A stretch of 64,000 bases of DNA, from assembly GCF_016907365.1 (NCBI RefSeq), contig NZ_JAFBBV010000001.1:2852001-2916000 (forward strand). Reading direction: 5' to 3'. The DNA comes from Oerskovia paurometabola (GTDB taxonomy: Bacteria > Actinomycetota > Actinomycetes > Actinomycetales > Cellulomonadaceae). Below, one piece after another: positions 26,013-34,756 of the stretch. How positions within the stretch are numbered: the stretch's first letter is position 1; every line of letters begins with the position of its first letter. The translations under genes and the position numbers were made by a program. The notes beneath the pieces were generated by a model, which did not search any database, was not told the DNA's origin, and was given only the letters and a program-made list of their open reading frames with translations.

Positions 26013-26936
26013 ATGCGAGCCATCACCTACTCCCGCTACGGCGGAGCCGACGTCCTCGAGCTCAACGAGCTCCCCACGCCCAAGGTCGGGCCGGACACCG
26101 TCCTGGTCCGGGTCAAGGCCACGAGCGTCAACCCGGTCGACTGGAAGGTCCGCGAGGGCTACCTCGACGCGGTCATGGACGCGACGTTCCCGGTCGTGCC
26201 CGGCTGGGACGTCGCGGGCGTCGTCGAGCAGGTCGGCCTGGACACGCCCGAGCTCTCGGTCGGCGACGAGGTCTTCGGGTACGTGCGCAAGGACGTGGTC
26301 TCCGGCGGCACGACCGCCGAGCTCGTCGCGGCCCCGGTCCGCACGCTGGCCCGCAAGCCCGCGGCATGGACGTGGGAGCAGGCTGCCGGCGCACCGCTCG
26401 CGGGGCTCACTGCGCTCCAGACGATCGACCGCGCCGGGGTGAGCAGCGGTCAGACCGTGCTCGTGCACGCGGCCGCGGGGGGCGTCGGGTCGATGGCCGT
26501 GCAGATCGCGGTCGCCCGCGGCGCGCGCGTGATCGGCACGGCGTCCGAGCGCAACCACGAGTACCTGCGCTCGCTGGGCGCCGAGCCCGTGACGTACGGC
26601 GAGGGCCTCGCCGAGCGCGTGCGCGCCCTCGCTCCCGAGGGCGTCGACGTCGTCCTCGACTACATCGGCGGCGAGGCCCTGGCCACCACGCCCGACGTCC
26701 TGCGCGAGGGCGGCACGGTCGCCTCGGTCGTCGACGCGGCGGCCCGCGACGAGCTCGGCGGGCACTACGTGTGGGTCCGCCCCGACGTCGAGGGGTTGAC
26801 CGAGCTGGCCCGCCTCGCCGACGCCGGCCAGCTCACGGTCGACGTCGCCGAGGTCTACGACCTGGCCGACGCCGCGAAGGCCCACGAGGCGAGCCGGACC
26901 GGGCACGTGCGCGGCAAGGTCGTCATCACGGTCTGA
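26013..26936 (+). CDS. Quinone oxidoreductase-type NADP-dependent alcohol dehydrogenase
   Basis: This 307-aa zinc-independent medium-chain dehydrogenase/reductase has an N-terminal GroES-like catalytic fold (VKATSVNPVDWKVREGY), a cofactor fold with AAAGGVGSMAVQIA (about residues 145-158), and GHVRGKVVITV at the C-terminus. ATG 26013 is preferred; an in-frame upstream start at 25971 would lie inside the preceding terminator. No clear ribosome site is present, so it may be leaderless. Likely reduces quinones or activated alkenes. Confidence 0.85.
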   Translation: MRAITYSRYGGADVLELNELPTPKVGPDTVLVRVKATSVNPVDWKVREGYLDAVMDATFPVVPGWDVAGVVEQVGLDTPELSVGDEVFGYVRKDVVSGGTTAELVAAPVRTLARKPAAWTWEQAAGAPLAGLTALQTIDRAGVSSGQTVLVHAAAGGVGSMAVQIAVARGARVIGTASERNHEYLRSLGAEPVTYGEGLAERVRALAPEGVDVVLDYIGGEALATTPDVLREGGTVASVVDAAARDELGGHYVWVRPDVEGLTELARLADAGQLTVDVAEVYDLADAAKAHEASRTGHVRGKVVITV

Positions 26937-26961
26937 GCCGCCCGTCCCGCTCCGGCGGGGT

Positions 26962-27008
26962 GCGGATCCCTCGTGCGACTCGCTGCGCGTCGCGCACCAG
27001 GGGTCCGC
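26962..27008. terminator. Hairpin after the dehydrogenase gene
   Basis: GCGGATCCCT (26962-26971) pairs with AGGGGTCCGC (26999-27008), with one G-U pair. Inner CGTGCGAC/GTCGCG pairing lengthens the stem. Confidence 0.65.
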
Positions 27009-27043
27009 GCCCCGCGGCCGGTCGGTGACGTACCGTGAAGCCC

Positions 27044-27877
27044 ATGTCCGCCACCGTCCCCGCCCTCGTCGCCGCCGACTCCGCACGCCTGCGGACCCGC
27101 GCCGCACGACATGCCCGCTCGCTCCCTCTCGCCGTCTGCGGGCTGGCCGTGCTGGTCGTCGCGGGGATGGGCCTGCTCGACGGCAGCTGGTTCTGGCTCG
27201 TCATGCTCGTGCCCGCAGCAGGGTTCCTCGCGACGTACGTCGTGGCCTTCGCCCTGCGGCTGCCCTCGGGGGTGGGCGTCGGGAGCGACGGGTACGGGAT
27301 CGCGCTCGTCCTGAGCGCACTGATCGCCTTCTTCCTCCCCTGGATCATCTGGACGACGGGCGTCCCCTTCCTCGCAGGGCTCGGCCTCGTCGTCCTGGGG
27401 CTGCGCGCCTCCGACCGGTTCCTGTGGGTGGCAGGGCTCGCGACGATGGCCGCGTCGTTCGGGATCGCGACCCTCTCGTCGCCGCTCTTCCTCCCGCTCT
27501 CGACGCCCGGCCTCATGGCGATGATCGCTCTGGGCCTCGCCCTGCTGGCAGCCGCACTGGTGGCCCTGCGCGGTGAGCGCCAGACCCTCGCCGCCGGGGA
27601 TGGCGCCCTGAGCATCGGCGACCCCGCGACCGACAACCTGCGCGTGCTCGCGGTGCTCGGCGACGCCGACGAGGCCGACCAGCCCGCGCTCGCCCGTCTC
27701 ACGGGCATCGAGGAGCGCAACCTCGCGGCCCGCCTCCACGACCTCACCGAGGCGAGCCTGGTCCATGCCCGGATCACGAAGAACCGGAACTGGGCGCAGA
27801 TCACCCGCGAGGGCCGCGAGGAGCTGCGGACCCGCCACGAGGCGCTGCGCGGGGTCGCGGAGCACCGCAAGGCCTGA
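27044..27877 (+). CDS. Membrane protein fused to a C-terminal winged helix
   Basis: This 277-aa protein has about five to six membrane segments (residues ~25-165) and a cytoplasmic winged-helix domain (~195-270; DNLRVLAVLGDADEADQPALARLTGIEERNLAARLHDLTEASLV). The membrane part is homologous to the separate 185-aa protein at 29638, sharing RHAxSLPL, GVGxGxDxYG and a GLGLV/GVGLV-type segment. The winged helix resembles the separate 130-aa protein at 30192. It therefore looks like a one-component membrane-anchored regulator. ATG 27044 is chosen; GTG 27035 is also possible. Function and signal unknown. Confidence 0.7.
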   Translation: MSATVPALVAADSARLRTRAARHARSLPLAVCGLAVLVVAGMGLLDGSWFWLVMLVPAAGFLATYVVAFALRLPSGVGVGSDGYGIALVLSALIAFFLPWIIWTTGVPFLAGLGLVVLGLRASDRFLWVAGLATMAASFGIATLSSPLFLPLSTPGLMAMIALGLALLAAALVALRGERQTLAAGDGALSIGDPATDNLRVLAVLGDADEADQPALARLTGIEERNLAARLHDLTEASLVHARITKNRNWAQITREGREELRTRHEALRGVAEHRKA

Positions 27878-27905
27878 GCGCCGGCACCGCCCAACGGCGA
27901 GCCGC

Positions 27906-27940
27906 GCACCCGGGACGGGCTCCGCCGTCGGGCACCTCGC
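27906..27940. terminator. Hairpin with the recurrent GCTCCGCCGTCGGGC motif
   Basis: GACGG (27914-27918) pairs with CCGTC (27925-27929) downstream of the membrane/winged-helix gene. The sequence 27919-27940 matches 10170-10191 over 22 bases. Confidence 0.35.
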
Positions 27941-27976
27941 CCGGCGCACCGGCGAGAGCGGTGGCAGGCTGGCCCC

Positions 27977-29104
27977 ATGAGGGAGTTCACCGCACAGGAC
28001 TTCGCCGCGCGCATCGACCGCGCGGCCGCCCAGGCCCGGGACGCCGGGCTCGCCGGGGTGCTCGTCACCCCCGGGCCGGACATGACGTACTTCACGGGGT
28101 ACACGCCCACGGCCATGACCGAGCGCATCACGCTGCTCGTGGTCCCGGCCGAGGGCGAGGCGTCGATCGTGGTGCCCGTCCTCGAGCGCCCCGACCTCGA
28201 CCGTGCGGCCGGTGCCGCGACCCTGCACGTCACGGCGTGGACCGACGGGGTCGACGAGTACGCGGTCACGGCCGACCTGCTCGACACCGCGGGGCACTAC
28301 GCGATCTCCGACTCGGCGTGGGCCATGCACCTGCTGGGGCTCCAGCGCACGCTGCCGGGCTCGTCGTACTCGGCGATGACGCAGGCCCTGCCCATGCTGC
28401 GCGCGGTCAAGGGACCCGACGAGATCGAGCGCCTCGCGGCCGCGGGCGCGGCGAACGACGCGACGTTCGCCGACATCGTCGAGATCCGTTTCAGCGGGCG
28501 CCGCGAGCTCGACGTCGCGGCGGACCTCGCGGGCTTCCTGCGCGACCACGGGCACTCGCAGGTCGACTTCACGGTCGTCGGCTCGGGGCCCAACGGCGCC
28601 AACCCCCACCACGAGGCGGGCGACCGGGTCATCCAGGAGGGCGACATGGTCGTGCTCGACTTCGGCGGCCTCAAGGACGGCTACGGCTCGGACATGACGC
28701 GCATGGTGCACGTCGGGGGCGACGTCACGGACCAGCAGCGCGAGGTCTTCGAGGTCGTGCGAGCCGCGCAGCAGGCCGGGGTCGACGCGGTGCGGCCCGG
28801 CGCGACGTGCCAGGACGTCGACCGCGCCGCCCGAGCAGTCATCACCGAGGCCGGGTACGGCGAGCAGTTCATCCACCGCACGGGCCACGGGATCGGGCTC
28901 ACGACGCACGAGCCGCCCTACATGATCGAGGGCGAGGAGCAGCCGATCGTGTCCGGCATGTGCTTCTCGGTCGAGCCCGGAATCTACCTGTCGGGGAACT
29001 TCGGGGTGCGCATCGAGGACATCGTGGTCGCGTTCCCGGACGACCTGCCCGACGGCGCCCGTCGCCTCAACAACGCACCGCACGACCTGCACGTGGTCGA
29101 GTAG
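27977..29104 (+). CDS. M24-family Xaa-Pro aminopeptidase
   Basis: This 375-aa protein has an N-terminal creatinase-like domain (about 1-145) and a pita-bread metallopeptidase domain (about 150-375). The dinuclear metal ligands are visible: Asp in DFGGLKDG, Asp in GSDMTRMV, His in HRTGHGIGL, Glu in SVEPGIY and Glu in VRIEDIV. It should remove N-terminal residues preceding proline. It is flanked by the fused and split membrane/winged-helix genes, but no functional link is evident. It starts at ATG 27977. Confidence 0.9.
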   Translation: MREFTAQDFAARIDRAAAQARDAGLAGVLVTPGPDMTYFTGYTPTAMTERITLLVVPAEGEASIVVPVLERPDLDRAAGAATLHVTAWTDGVDEYAVTADLLDTAGHYAISDSAWAMHLLGLQRTLPGSSYSAMTQALPMLRAVKGPDEIERLAAAGAANDATFADIVEIRFSGRRELDVAADLAGFLRDHGHSQVDFTVVGSGPNGANPHHEAGDRVIQEGDMVVLDFGGLKDGYGSDMTRMVHVGGDVTDQQREVFEVVRAAQQAGVDAVRPGATCQDVDRAARAVITEAGYGEQFIHRTGHGIGLTTHEPPYMIEGEEQPIVSGMCFSVEPGIYLSGNFGVRIEDIVVAFPDDLPDGARRLNNAPHDLHVVE

Positions 29105-29169
29105 GCCGCCCCGCGAGGGCCGGGCGGACGGGTGGCCCGCAGCGTGCGTGCGCCCGCTAGGTTCGTCGC

Positions 29170-29625
29170 ATGATCTCTGAGGCACCTACCGCCGCGGACC
29201 AGGGCACGAGCAGCGCGCGACGCGGGCTCGTCGTGTGCGCGATCGCGACCGTCGGCGCGACCCTCGTCGGCGCCGTCCCCGCCCTCGCGATCGGCCTGTC
29301 GGTGGCCCGGTACCGCTACGTGGAGAACTGGTCAGGCGCGTCGAGCGGCTTGCTCGACGGCGAGCGCGAGCGGGCGCTCTTCGTCGCCGGGACTGGGATC
29401 CTCCTCGCACTCCTCGCCGCCGCTGCGGTGTTCCGGTTCGTCGCGCGGTCCGGGCGCACCTCCGTGCCCGCTCCGCGGGTCGTCGCCGCGTGCGCGGTGC
29501 TCGTCGCAGCGAGCGTGCTCACGCTGGTGGTCGTGGTCCTGCTCGGATCACCACTTGCTGCCGGGATCGTGGACGGATCCGTCCCCGCGGCCGGTGCGGA
29601 GGTTGACCCCATTTACTCTGCCTGA
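29170..29625 (+). CDS. Hypothetical membrane protein (151 aa)
   Basis: Three hydrophobic segments are visible (about residues 18-45, 72-92 and 105-128), with an RSGRTSVPAP cytoplasmic link between the last two. No family is recognised. Its 3' end holds the promoter and inverted repeat of the next gene. It shows ordinary high-GC codon use and an ATG start. It may be transcribed alone or read through from the M24 peptidase gene 65 nt upstream. Confidence 0.6.
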   Translation: MISEAPTAADQGTSSARRGLVVCAIATVGATLVGAVPALAIGLSVARYRYVENWSGASSGLLDGERERALFVAGTGILLALLAAAAVFRFVARSGRTSVPAPRVVAACAVLVAASVLTLVVVVLLGSPLAAGIVDGSVPAAGAEVDPIYSA

Positions 29626-29637
29626 CAGAGTTCACGC
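29603..29637 (+). promoter_or_regulatory. Promoter with overlapping inverted repeat before the split membrane/winged-helix pair
   Basis: TTGACC (29603-29608) is followed 17 nt later by CAGAGT (29626-29631), a weak -10, which would start RNA about at the ATG 29638 (leaderless). ACTCTG (29615-29620) and CAGAGT (29626-29631) form a 6-bp inverted repeat across the -10, a likely binding site for the winged-helix protein encoded at 30192. Confidence 0.5.
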
Positions 29638-30195
29638 ATGACGACCACGGCCCAGTACGTCGCCGACCTCCAGGCCCAGCAGCGAGCCGTGCGTCACGCG
29701 GCGTCGCTCCCGCTCTTCGTGACGACCCTCGGCGTGGGGTTCCTGGCCTACTGCGAGATCGCCACCGACTGGTGGATCTTCCCCCAGGCATTCGTCCCGG
29801 CGGTCGCCTTCGGGACACTGTTCATCGGCATGCGGGTCCAGCGGCAGGCGCTCGGGGTCGGCACTGGTCGCGACCGGTACGGGCTGCTCGCGCTCACCAT
29901 GCTCGCCCTGACCTTCTTCCCTGGACCCGTCCTCTCGATCTTCGTGGGAGCGAGCCTCCTCCTCGGCGTCGGGCTCGTCTCGCTCGGCTGGCGAGCCCGG
30001 GACCTGTGGCTCCTGGCACCGGGGCTCGGGCTCCTGGTCGTCAGCCCGCTCGTCGTCCACAGCCCGCTCGAGAGCCTCGCTCCCGTCCTGGGCAGCCGCG
30101 GGGGCGGCCTGGTCCTCGTCACGGTCGTCCTGCTCGCCCTCACCGTCGCCGCGTTCGTACGCGAGCGAAAGAACACGCAGGAAGCCGCGGCGTGA
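29638..30195 (+). CDS. Membrane protein paired with a winged-helix regulator (split form)
   Basis: This 185-aa protein has about five membrane segments: residues ~25-45, 48-65, 85-110, 115-128 and 155-170. It is homologous to the membrane half of the 277-aa fusion at 27044. It is followed by its winged-helix partner with a GTGA stop/start overlap, so the two are made together. A regulator-sensor or anti-regulator role is inferred from this linkage and from the fused form nearby. No known family function is assigned. Confidence 0.65.
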   Translation: MTTTAQYVADLQAQQRAVRHAASLPLFVTTLGVGFLAYCEIATDWWIFPQAFVPAVAFGTLFIGMRVQRQALGVGTGRDRYGLLALTMLALTFFPGPVLSIFVGASLLLGVGLVSLGWRARDLWLLAPGLGLLVVSPLVVHSPLESLAPVLGSRGGGLVLVTVVLLALTVAAFVRERKNTQEAAA

Positions 30196-30584
30196 GCACG
30201 CCACCGGAGCAGCATCCACTCTCCCGCCTCGACGAGACGGTCCACCAACGCGCACGCCTCGGCATCCTCGCGATCCTCGCCGAGACGCGCGACGCTGACT
30301 TCGCGCACCTCAAGCGCGCGTTGGGCCTCACGGACGGCAACCTCGGGCGACACCTCGAAGTCCTCGTCACGAGCGGGTACGTCGAGCTCCGCAAGGGCAG
30401 CGACGGCCGCCGGGCACGCACCTGGGCACGCATCACCCCCCGGGGCAGGCAGGCCCTGATCCTCGAGGTCGAGCTCCTGCACGGGCTGCTCGCGGCGGTG
30501 GGACGACCCGTCGACGCGTCGGACGCGCCGAGCACGCCCCACGGCGACGGCTCCCGCGCCGCAGGACACGACGCCTCGTCGTGA
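30192..30584 (+). CDS. Winged-helix transcriptional regulator (MarR/ArsR-like)
   Basis: This 130-aa DNA-binding protein has a helix-turn-helix region RLGILAILAETRDADFAHLKRALGLTDGNLGRHLEVLVTSGYV (about residues 20-65), a wing with RRARTWARITPRGRQAL and a low-complexity tail. It matches the single-domain winged helices found next to membrane proteins in actinobacteria. The GTG overlaps the stop of the membrane protein gene. The inverted repeat at 29615-29631 is a candidate operator. Confidence 0.82.
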   Translation: MSTPPEQHPLSRLDETVHQRARLGILAILAETRDADFAHLKRALGLTDGNLGRHLEVLVTSGYVELRKGSDGRRARTWARITPRGRQALILEVELLHGLLAAVGRPVDASDAPSTPHGDGSRAAGHDASS

Positions 30585-30691
30585 CGCCGACAGGCCGTCG
30601 GCGCCCGACAGAGCACCCCACGGACTGACCACGGGCGGGGCCCTCGTGACCGGGCTGCACAGCGGCCTCCGGCCGCCTCACCCCCGCCGCG

Positions 30692-32095
30692 TCAGGCCTC
30701 GGCCGCGTCCGCGCTCTCCGCAGAATCGGCCCCCGCCGCCACGACCTGCTCGTTGCGGATGCCCGCCCAGCTCACGAGGCCGCCCGCGACGAGCAGCGCG
30801 GCCGTGACGATCAGTGCGCGGTGGAACCCTGCGACGTCGAGCACGGGTCCGATGACGATCCCCGCGCACGCGATGACCACGAGGCCCGCGATGCGCGAGA
30901 CCGCGTTGTTCACGGCCGACCCGATGCCCGCGTCCGCGGCCGGGATCGAGCCGAGGATCGCCGCGGTCAGGGGCGCCACCGTGACGGCGAGCCCCAGGCC
31001 GAACAGCAGGATGCCGGGCAGGAGCTGCGTGAAGTAGCTCGCCTCGGCGGTCGTGGTGAGCATGAGCAGGTACCCGCAGCCCGCGATCAGGGGGCCCACC
31101 GTCATGAACAGGCGCGGCCCGTACCGGCCCGCGAGCGCCCCGAAGCGCGACGACAGGAACAGCATGAGCAGCGTCACCGGCAGCAGGGCGAGGCCCGCGA
31201 GGGTCGCGCTGTACCCGGCGACCTGCTGGACGAACAGGGTCACGGCGAACCCGCCGAACGCGAGCGCCCCGTAGATCGCGGCCGTCGCGACGTTGCCCGC
31301 GGCGAAGTTGCGCACCGAGAACAGGGACAGCGGCAGCATGGGGTCAGGGGCGCGCCGCTCCCAGACGAGGAACGCCACGAGCGCCGCGATCCCGACGACG
31401 AGCGGCACCCACACGACCGGGCTGCCCCACCCGAAGCGCCCGTGCTCGATGAGCGCGAAGACGGGCCCGGCGAGCCCGACGGCCGCGAGCACCGCTCCGC
31501 GCACGTCGATGCGCCGACCGGTCTCGGTGTCGCCCTCCTCCATGCCGCGCAGGATCCACAGCGTGACCGCGACGGGCAGGAGGTTGATGCCGAACACCCA
31601 GCGCCAGGACAGCGTGTCGACGAGCACGCCGCCGAGCAGGGGTCCGGCGATCATCGCGGTGCCGGTCCACGCGGTCCAGGTGCCGATCGCCTTGGCCTGC
31701 GCGGCGCCGCTGAACGAGGAGATGATCATCGCGAGCGAGCTCGGTACGAGCAGCGCGCCCGCGATGCCCTGCAGCCCGCGCGCGACCACGAGCACGACGC
31801 CCGTCGGGGCCAGCGCGCACAGCACCGACGTGAGCGCGAACCCGACGAGCCCCCACCACATGACGCGGCGGCGCCCGTGGACGTCGGACAGCGAACCCGC
31901 CACGAGGATGAGCGACCCGAGCGTGATGAGGTACGCGTCGACGACCCACTGCTGGAGCGCGAGCCCGTCGAGCACTCCCCCGGCCAGCTCGTCGGCGATC
32001 GCGGGCAGCGCGACGTTGACCACCGTCCCGTCGAGGAACGACACGAACGAGGCGAGGATCGCGACGAGCAGCACACGGCGCTGGGCGGGTGTCAC
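30692..32095 (-). CDS. DHA2-family MFS transporter
   Basis: This 467-aa drug-exporter-like protein has about 14 membrane segments: FLDGTVVNVALPAIADEL (helix 1, DHA2 motif), SLSDVHGRRRVMWWG (loop 2-3) and a motif C-like GPLLGGVLVD. The GTG start overlaps the stop codon of the PPOX-family gene upstream (GTGA), so the two are one operon under the promoter motif at 32756-32783. Substrate unknown. It differs clearly from the TetR-linked MFS at 18307. Confidence 0.9.
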   Translation of the reverse strand: MTPAQRRVLLVAILASFVSFLDGTVVNVALPAIADELAGGVLDGLALQQWVVDAYLITLGSLILVAGSLSDVHGRRRVMWWGLVGFALTSVLCALAPTGVVLVVARGLQGIAGALLVPSSLAMIISSFSGAAQAKAIGTWTAWTGTAMIAGPLLGGVLVDTLSWRWVFGINLLPVAVTLWILRGMEEGDTETGRRIDVRGAVLAAVGLAGPVFALIEHGRFGWGSPVVWVPLVVGIAALVAFLVWERRAPDPMLPLSLFSVRNFAAGNVATAAIYGALAFGGFAVTLFVQQVAGYSATLAGLALLPVTLLMLFLSSRFGALAGRYGPRLFMTVGPLIAGCGYLLMLTTTAEASYFTQLLPGILLFGLGLAVTVAPLTAAILGSIPAADAGIGSAVNNAVSRIAGLVVIACAGIVIGPVLDVAGFHRALIVTAALLVAGGLVSWAGIRNEQVVAAGADSAESADAAEA

Positions 32096-32706
32096 GGCTC
32101 CACGCTAGCCCCGTCCTCGAAGCGCCACCGGGTCGCGGTGTAGTCCTCGCCGCGCCCGTACGCGTAGACCGTCGTGGGCTGCACCCGGAAGACGTACGCC
32201 TCCACGGTGGCCTGCTCGCCGGGCTCGGAGCCGTCCGCGGGCGCCTCGCTGTCCCAGAAGGCGCCGTCTCGCACCTCGAAGTGCCAGTCGTACTTGCACG
32301 CCCAGCGGTCGGCCAGGCGTTGCAGCAGGTGGTGCTCGGTGATCCGCTCGGCGGCCCCGTCGAGCACGACGTCGAGCCCCGCGCTCAGGAGGTTGGTCCC
32401 GGTGGTCAGCACGCACCCGGGGTTCGCCGCGAGGTTGAGCGCCTTGCGCTCGGTGCGGCCGGTGCAGAAGTGGAGCGCCCCGTCGGCCCAGACCGCGATG
32501 AGCGGAGTGACGTGCGGGCGCCCGTCGGGGCGGACGGTGGACAGCCAGAAGATCTCGGCGCCCTGGAGCTGAGCCAGGGCGTCGGCCCAGGAGGTCGGTG
32601 CAGCGCCGGGGGACGAGAAGTCCGTCATGAGGACCCCGGCGGGCGCCCCGCCGGGCTCGACGGGCTGGGCGGACTCGGCGGCGGGCTGGTCGGGTTCTGC
32701 GGCCAT
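32092..32706 (-). CDS. Pyridoxamine 5'-phosphate oxidase-fold (PPOX) family protein
   Basis: This 204-aa split-barrel flavin or F420-binding-type protein has ADALAQLQGAEIFWLSTVRPDGRPHVTPLIAVWADGALHFCTG, the family start, and a C-terminal TYxxTRWRF-like end. A 35-residue Pro/Ala-rich lead precedes the barrel. GGAGGATC precedes ATG 32706. Members reduce or oxidise small organic substrates; this substrate is unknown. It heads an operon with an exporter, suggesting detoxification, and carries the shared ECF-like promoter motif. Confidence 0.82.
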   Translation of the reverse strand: MAAEPDQPAAESAQPVEPGGAPAGVLMTDFSSPGAAPTSWADALAQLQGAEIFWLSTVRPDGRPHVTPLIAVWADGALHFCTGRTERKALNLAANPGCVLTTGTNLLSAGLDVVLDGAAERITEHHLLQRLADRWACKYDWHFEVRDGAFWDSEAPADGSEPGEQATVEAYVFRVQPTTVYAYGRGEDYTATRWRFEDGASVEP

Positions 32707-32755
32707 GGGAGATCCTCCGTCTCTGGGTGGCTCCGTCGCCACACCGTCCCTCTCC

Positions 32756-32783
32756 GACCGGCGCGGGCGCCCGAACTCATCGG
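32756..32783 (-). promoter_or_regulatory. Shared bipartite promoter motif, copy 3
   Basis: On the minus strand, CCGATGAGTTC-N10-GCCGGTC ends 49 nt before the PPOX-family gene start, the same distance as copy 1 before its VOC gene. Confidence 0.6.
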
Positions 32784-32830
32784 CAGCTCGGGGCGAGGGC
32801 CGCCCTCTCGGGTCGCACCGGTGGCAGCGC

Positions 32831-33994
32831 TCACGCGTTCGGGGCAACGGTCGTCCCGGTTCCACGACGGCGGACCGTGACCCCTGTCCCGCCCGCCTCG
32901 CCCGACGGGGCGCCACCGTCCCTCGCCACGATCCGCGTGCCTGGCCCGTCCAGGGGGGCACCGTCGTCGGCGCGCGCCGTCTCGACCTCGAAACCTCCGT
33001 CGGCGAGCAGGCCGTGGTCCGCCTGCGCGGCCTGCCCTTCGCTCGTGAGGTAGTCGCCCAGGAAGATCGAGCTCACCATCTCCAGCGCGAGCGGCTGGAG
33101 CGAGCGCAGGTGCACCTCGCGCCCGGCCGCGAGGCGGAGCTCTGCCGTGGGGCACACGAAGCGCACCATGGCGAGGATGCGCAGGCACCGCTGGGGCGTG
33201 AGGTCCCACGTCCCCGCGAGGGGCGTCCCGTCGAACGGCACGAGGAAGTTGACGGGCACGGAGTCCGCCCCGAGGTCGCGCAGCGCGAACGCGACGTCGA
33301 CGAGGTCCTCGTCGCTCTCGCCCATGCCCGCGATGAGCCCCGAGCAGGGCGAGAGCCCGGCGCCCCTCGCCCGTTCGACCGTCTCGACGCGGTCCGCGTA
33401 CTCGTGCGTGGTGCAGATGTCGGCGTACGTCGCCTCGGACGTGTTGAGGTTGTGGTTGTACGCGTCGGCGCCCGCTGCGGCCAGCCGGTCGGCCTGGCCG
33501 TCGCGGAGCAGGCCGAGGCACGCACAGACCTCGACGTCGGGGTGCTCGCGCTTGATCCCGTCGACCATCGCGGACACCCGTGCCACGTCGCGGTCGCTCG
33601 GCCCGCGCCCGCTCGCGACGAGGCAGACGCGACGGGCGCCGCCTGCGACCCCGGCCCGGGCGGCGGCGACCGCGTCCTCGGTGCTCAGCCACGAGTACTT
33701 CAGGACCTGTGCCGTGGACCCGAGGCGCTGCGAGCAGTACGAGCAGTCCTCGGGGCACAGGCCCGACCTCAGGTTGACCAGGTAGTTGAGCCGCACCCGA
33801 CGGCCGAACCGGTGGCGACGCACGCGCCCGGCCGCAGCGACGACGTCGAGCAGGTCGTCGTCGCTCGTCCGCAGGACGGCCACCGCCTCGGCGCGCGTCG
33901 GCGCGGTGCCGGCGAGGCCGCGGGCGACGAGGGTGTCCAGGAGGTCGCGGACGTCCGCAGGACCGGTGTCGTCGTGGTCGGAGGAGAGCTTCAC
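32831..33994 (-). CDS. bioB: Biotin synthase
   Basis: This 387-aa radical-SAM enzyme inserts sulfur into dethiobiotin. The [4Fe-4S] motif is C80-PED-C84-SY-C87. YSWLSTEDA, the [15 protein letters not shown] region, YNHNLNTSE and the [12 protein letters not shown] motif are typical of BioB. The second of two close GTG codons is chosen because GAGGAGG lies 9 nt ahead. The C-terminus has about 40 extra residues beyond the usual end ([18 protein letters not shown]...). No other bio genes lie nearby. It is divergent from a TetR gene. Confidence 0.93.
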   Translation of the reverse strand: MKLSSDHDDTGPADVRDLLDTLVARGLAGTAPTRAEAVAVLRTSDDDLLDVVAAAGRVRRHRFGRRVRLNYLVNLRSGLCPEDCSYCSQRLGSTAQVLKYSWLSTEDAVAAARAGVAGGARRVCLVASGRGPSDRDVARVSAMVDGIKREHPDVEVCACLGLLRDGQADRLAAAGADAYNHNLNTSEATYADICTTHEYADRVETVERARGAGLSPCSGLIAGMGESDEDLVDVAFALRDLGADSVPVNFLVPFDGTPLAGTWDLTPQRCLRILAMVRFVCPTAELRLAAGREVHLRSLQPLALEMVSSIFLGDYLTSEGQAAQADHGLLADGGFEVETARADDGAPLDGPGTRIVARDGGAPSGEAGGTGVTVRRRGTGTTVAPNA

Positions 33995-34135
33995 GACCAC
34001 GATCCTCCTCGCGCGCCAGCTACCTCTCCCCGGCCTGCCCCGACAAGGCGAGCCGCTTCTTCTTGGGCCGGACCACAGCCCGTCGTGGGGTTCCTCCAAG
34101 GCCCTCGCCCGCACGTTGGCGACAGCCGAGGTCTC

Positions 34136-34165
34136 GACACCATACCTAGAGGTAGGTATGGTGTC
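34136..34165. promoter_or_regulatory. 30-bp perfect palindrome, TetR operator
   Basis: GACACCATACCTA (34136-34148) and TAGGTATGGTGTC (34153-34165) are perfect 13-bp inverted repeats around GAGG, ending 3 nt before the TetR start codon. This is a classic autorepression site. Confidence 0.8.
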
Positions 34166-34168
34166 GGC

Positions 34169-34756
34169 ATGACCGACACCGACCTCCCGAGCCGCGAGCG
34201 CCTCGTGCGCGCGGCCCGCGACCTGTTCTGGGCACAGGGCGTCGAGGGCACGAGCCCGCGCCAGGTCCTCGAGGCGAGCGGCGTGGGGCAGGGCAGCCTC
34301 TACCACCACTTCCCCACCAAGCACGACCTCTCGCTCGCCGCGATCAGCGCGACCACCCACGACGCCCTCTCGTCCGTCGCGAGCGACCTCGAGGACGCCG
34401 ACCGCTCACCCGCCGAACGCCTCGTGGCCTACCTCGAACGGCCGCGTCCGGCGCTCGCGGGCTGCAAGGTCGGGCGCCTGACGAGCGACCCGTCGGTCAT
34501 GTCGGACGACGAGCTGCGCGGCCCCGTCCGCGACTACTTCGCGGGCCTGGTCGCGCGGGTCCAGGCGGTCTTCGAGGAGACCGGCCTGCCCGACGACGCC
34601 GCGCACGACCGCGCGTACGCGGCGGTCGCGATCGTCCAGGGCGGGTACGTGCTCGCGCGGGCCCTCGACGACCCGGCGGCGATGAGCGCCGCGGTCGAGG
34701 GGTTCGTGTCGATGCTCGAACCGGCGCTGGACCCGAGCACGGCGGCACGTCGATGA
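34169..34756 (+). CDS. TetR-family transcriptional regulator
   Basis: This 195-aa repressor has a helix-turn-helix region [32 protein letters not shown] (about residues 25-55) and a C-terminal domain of the TetR_C group often seen with small oxidoreductases. It is the first gene of an operon with a PNPOx-like protein (ATGA overlap) and a maleylpyruvate isomerase-like protein (ATGA overlap). The 30-bp palindrome over its start region should be its operator. Confidence 0.9.
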   Translation: MTDTDLPSRERLVRAARDLFWAQGVEGTSPRQVLEASGVGQGSLYHHFPTKHDLSLAAISATTHDALSSVASDLEDADRSPAERLVAYLERPRPALAGCKVGRLTSDPSVMSDDELRGPVRDYFAGLVARVQAVFEETGLPDDAAHDRAYAAVAIVQGGYVLARALDDPAAMSAAVEGFVSMLEPALDPSTAARR

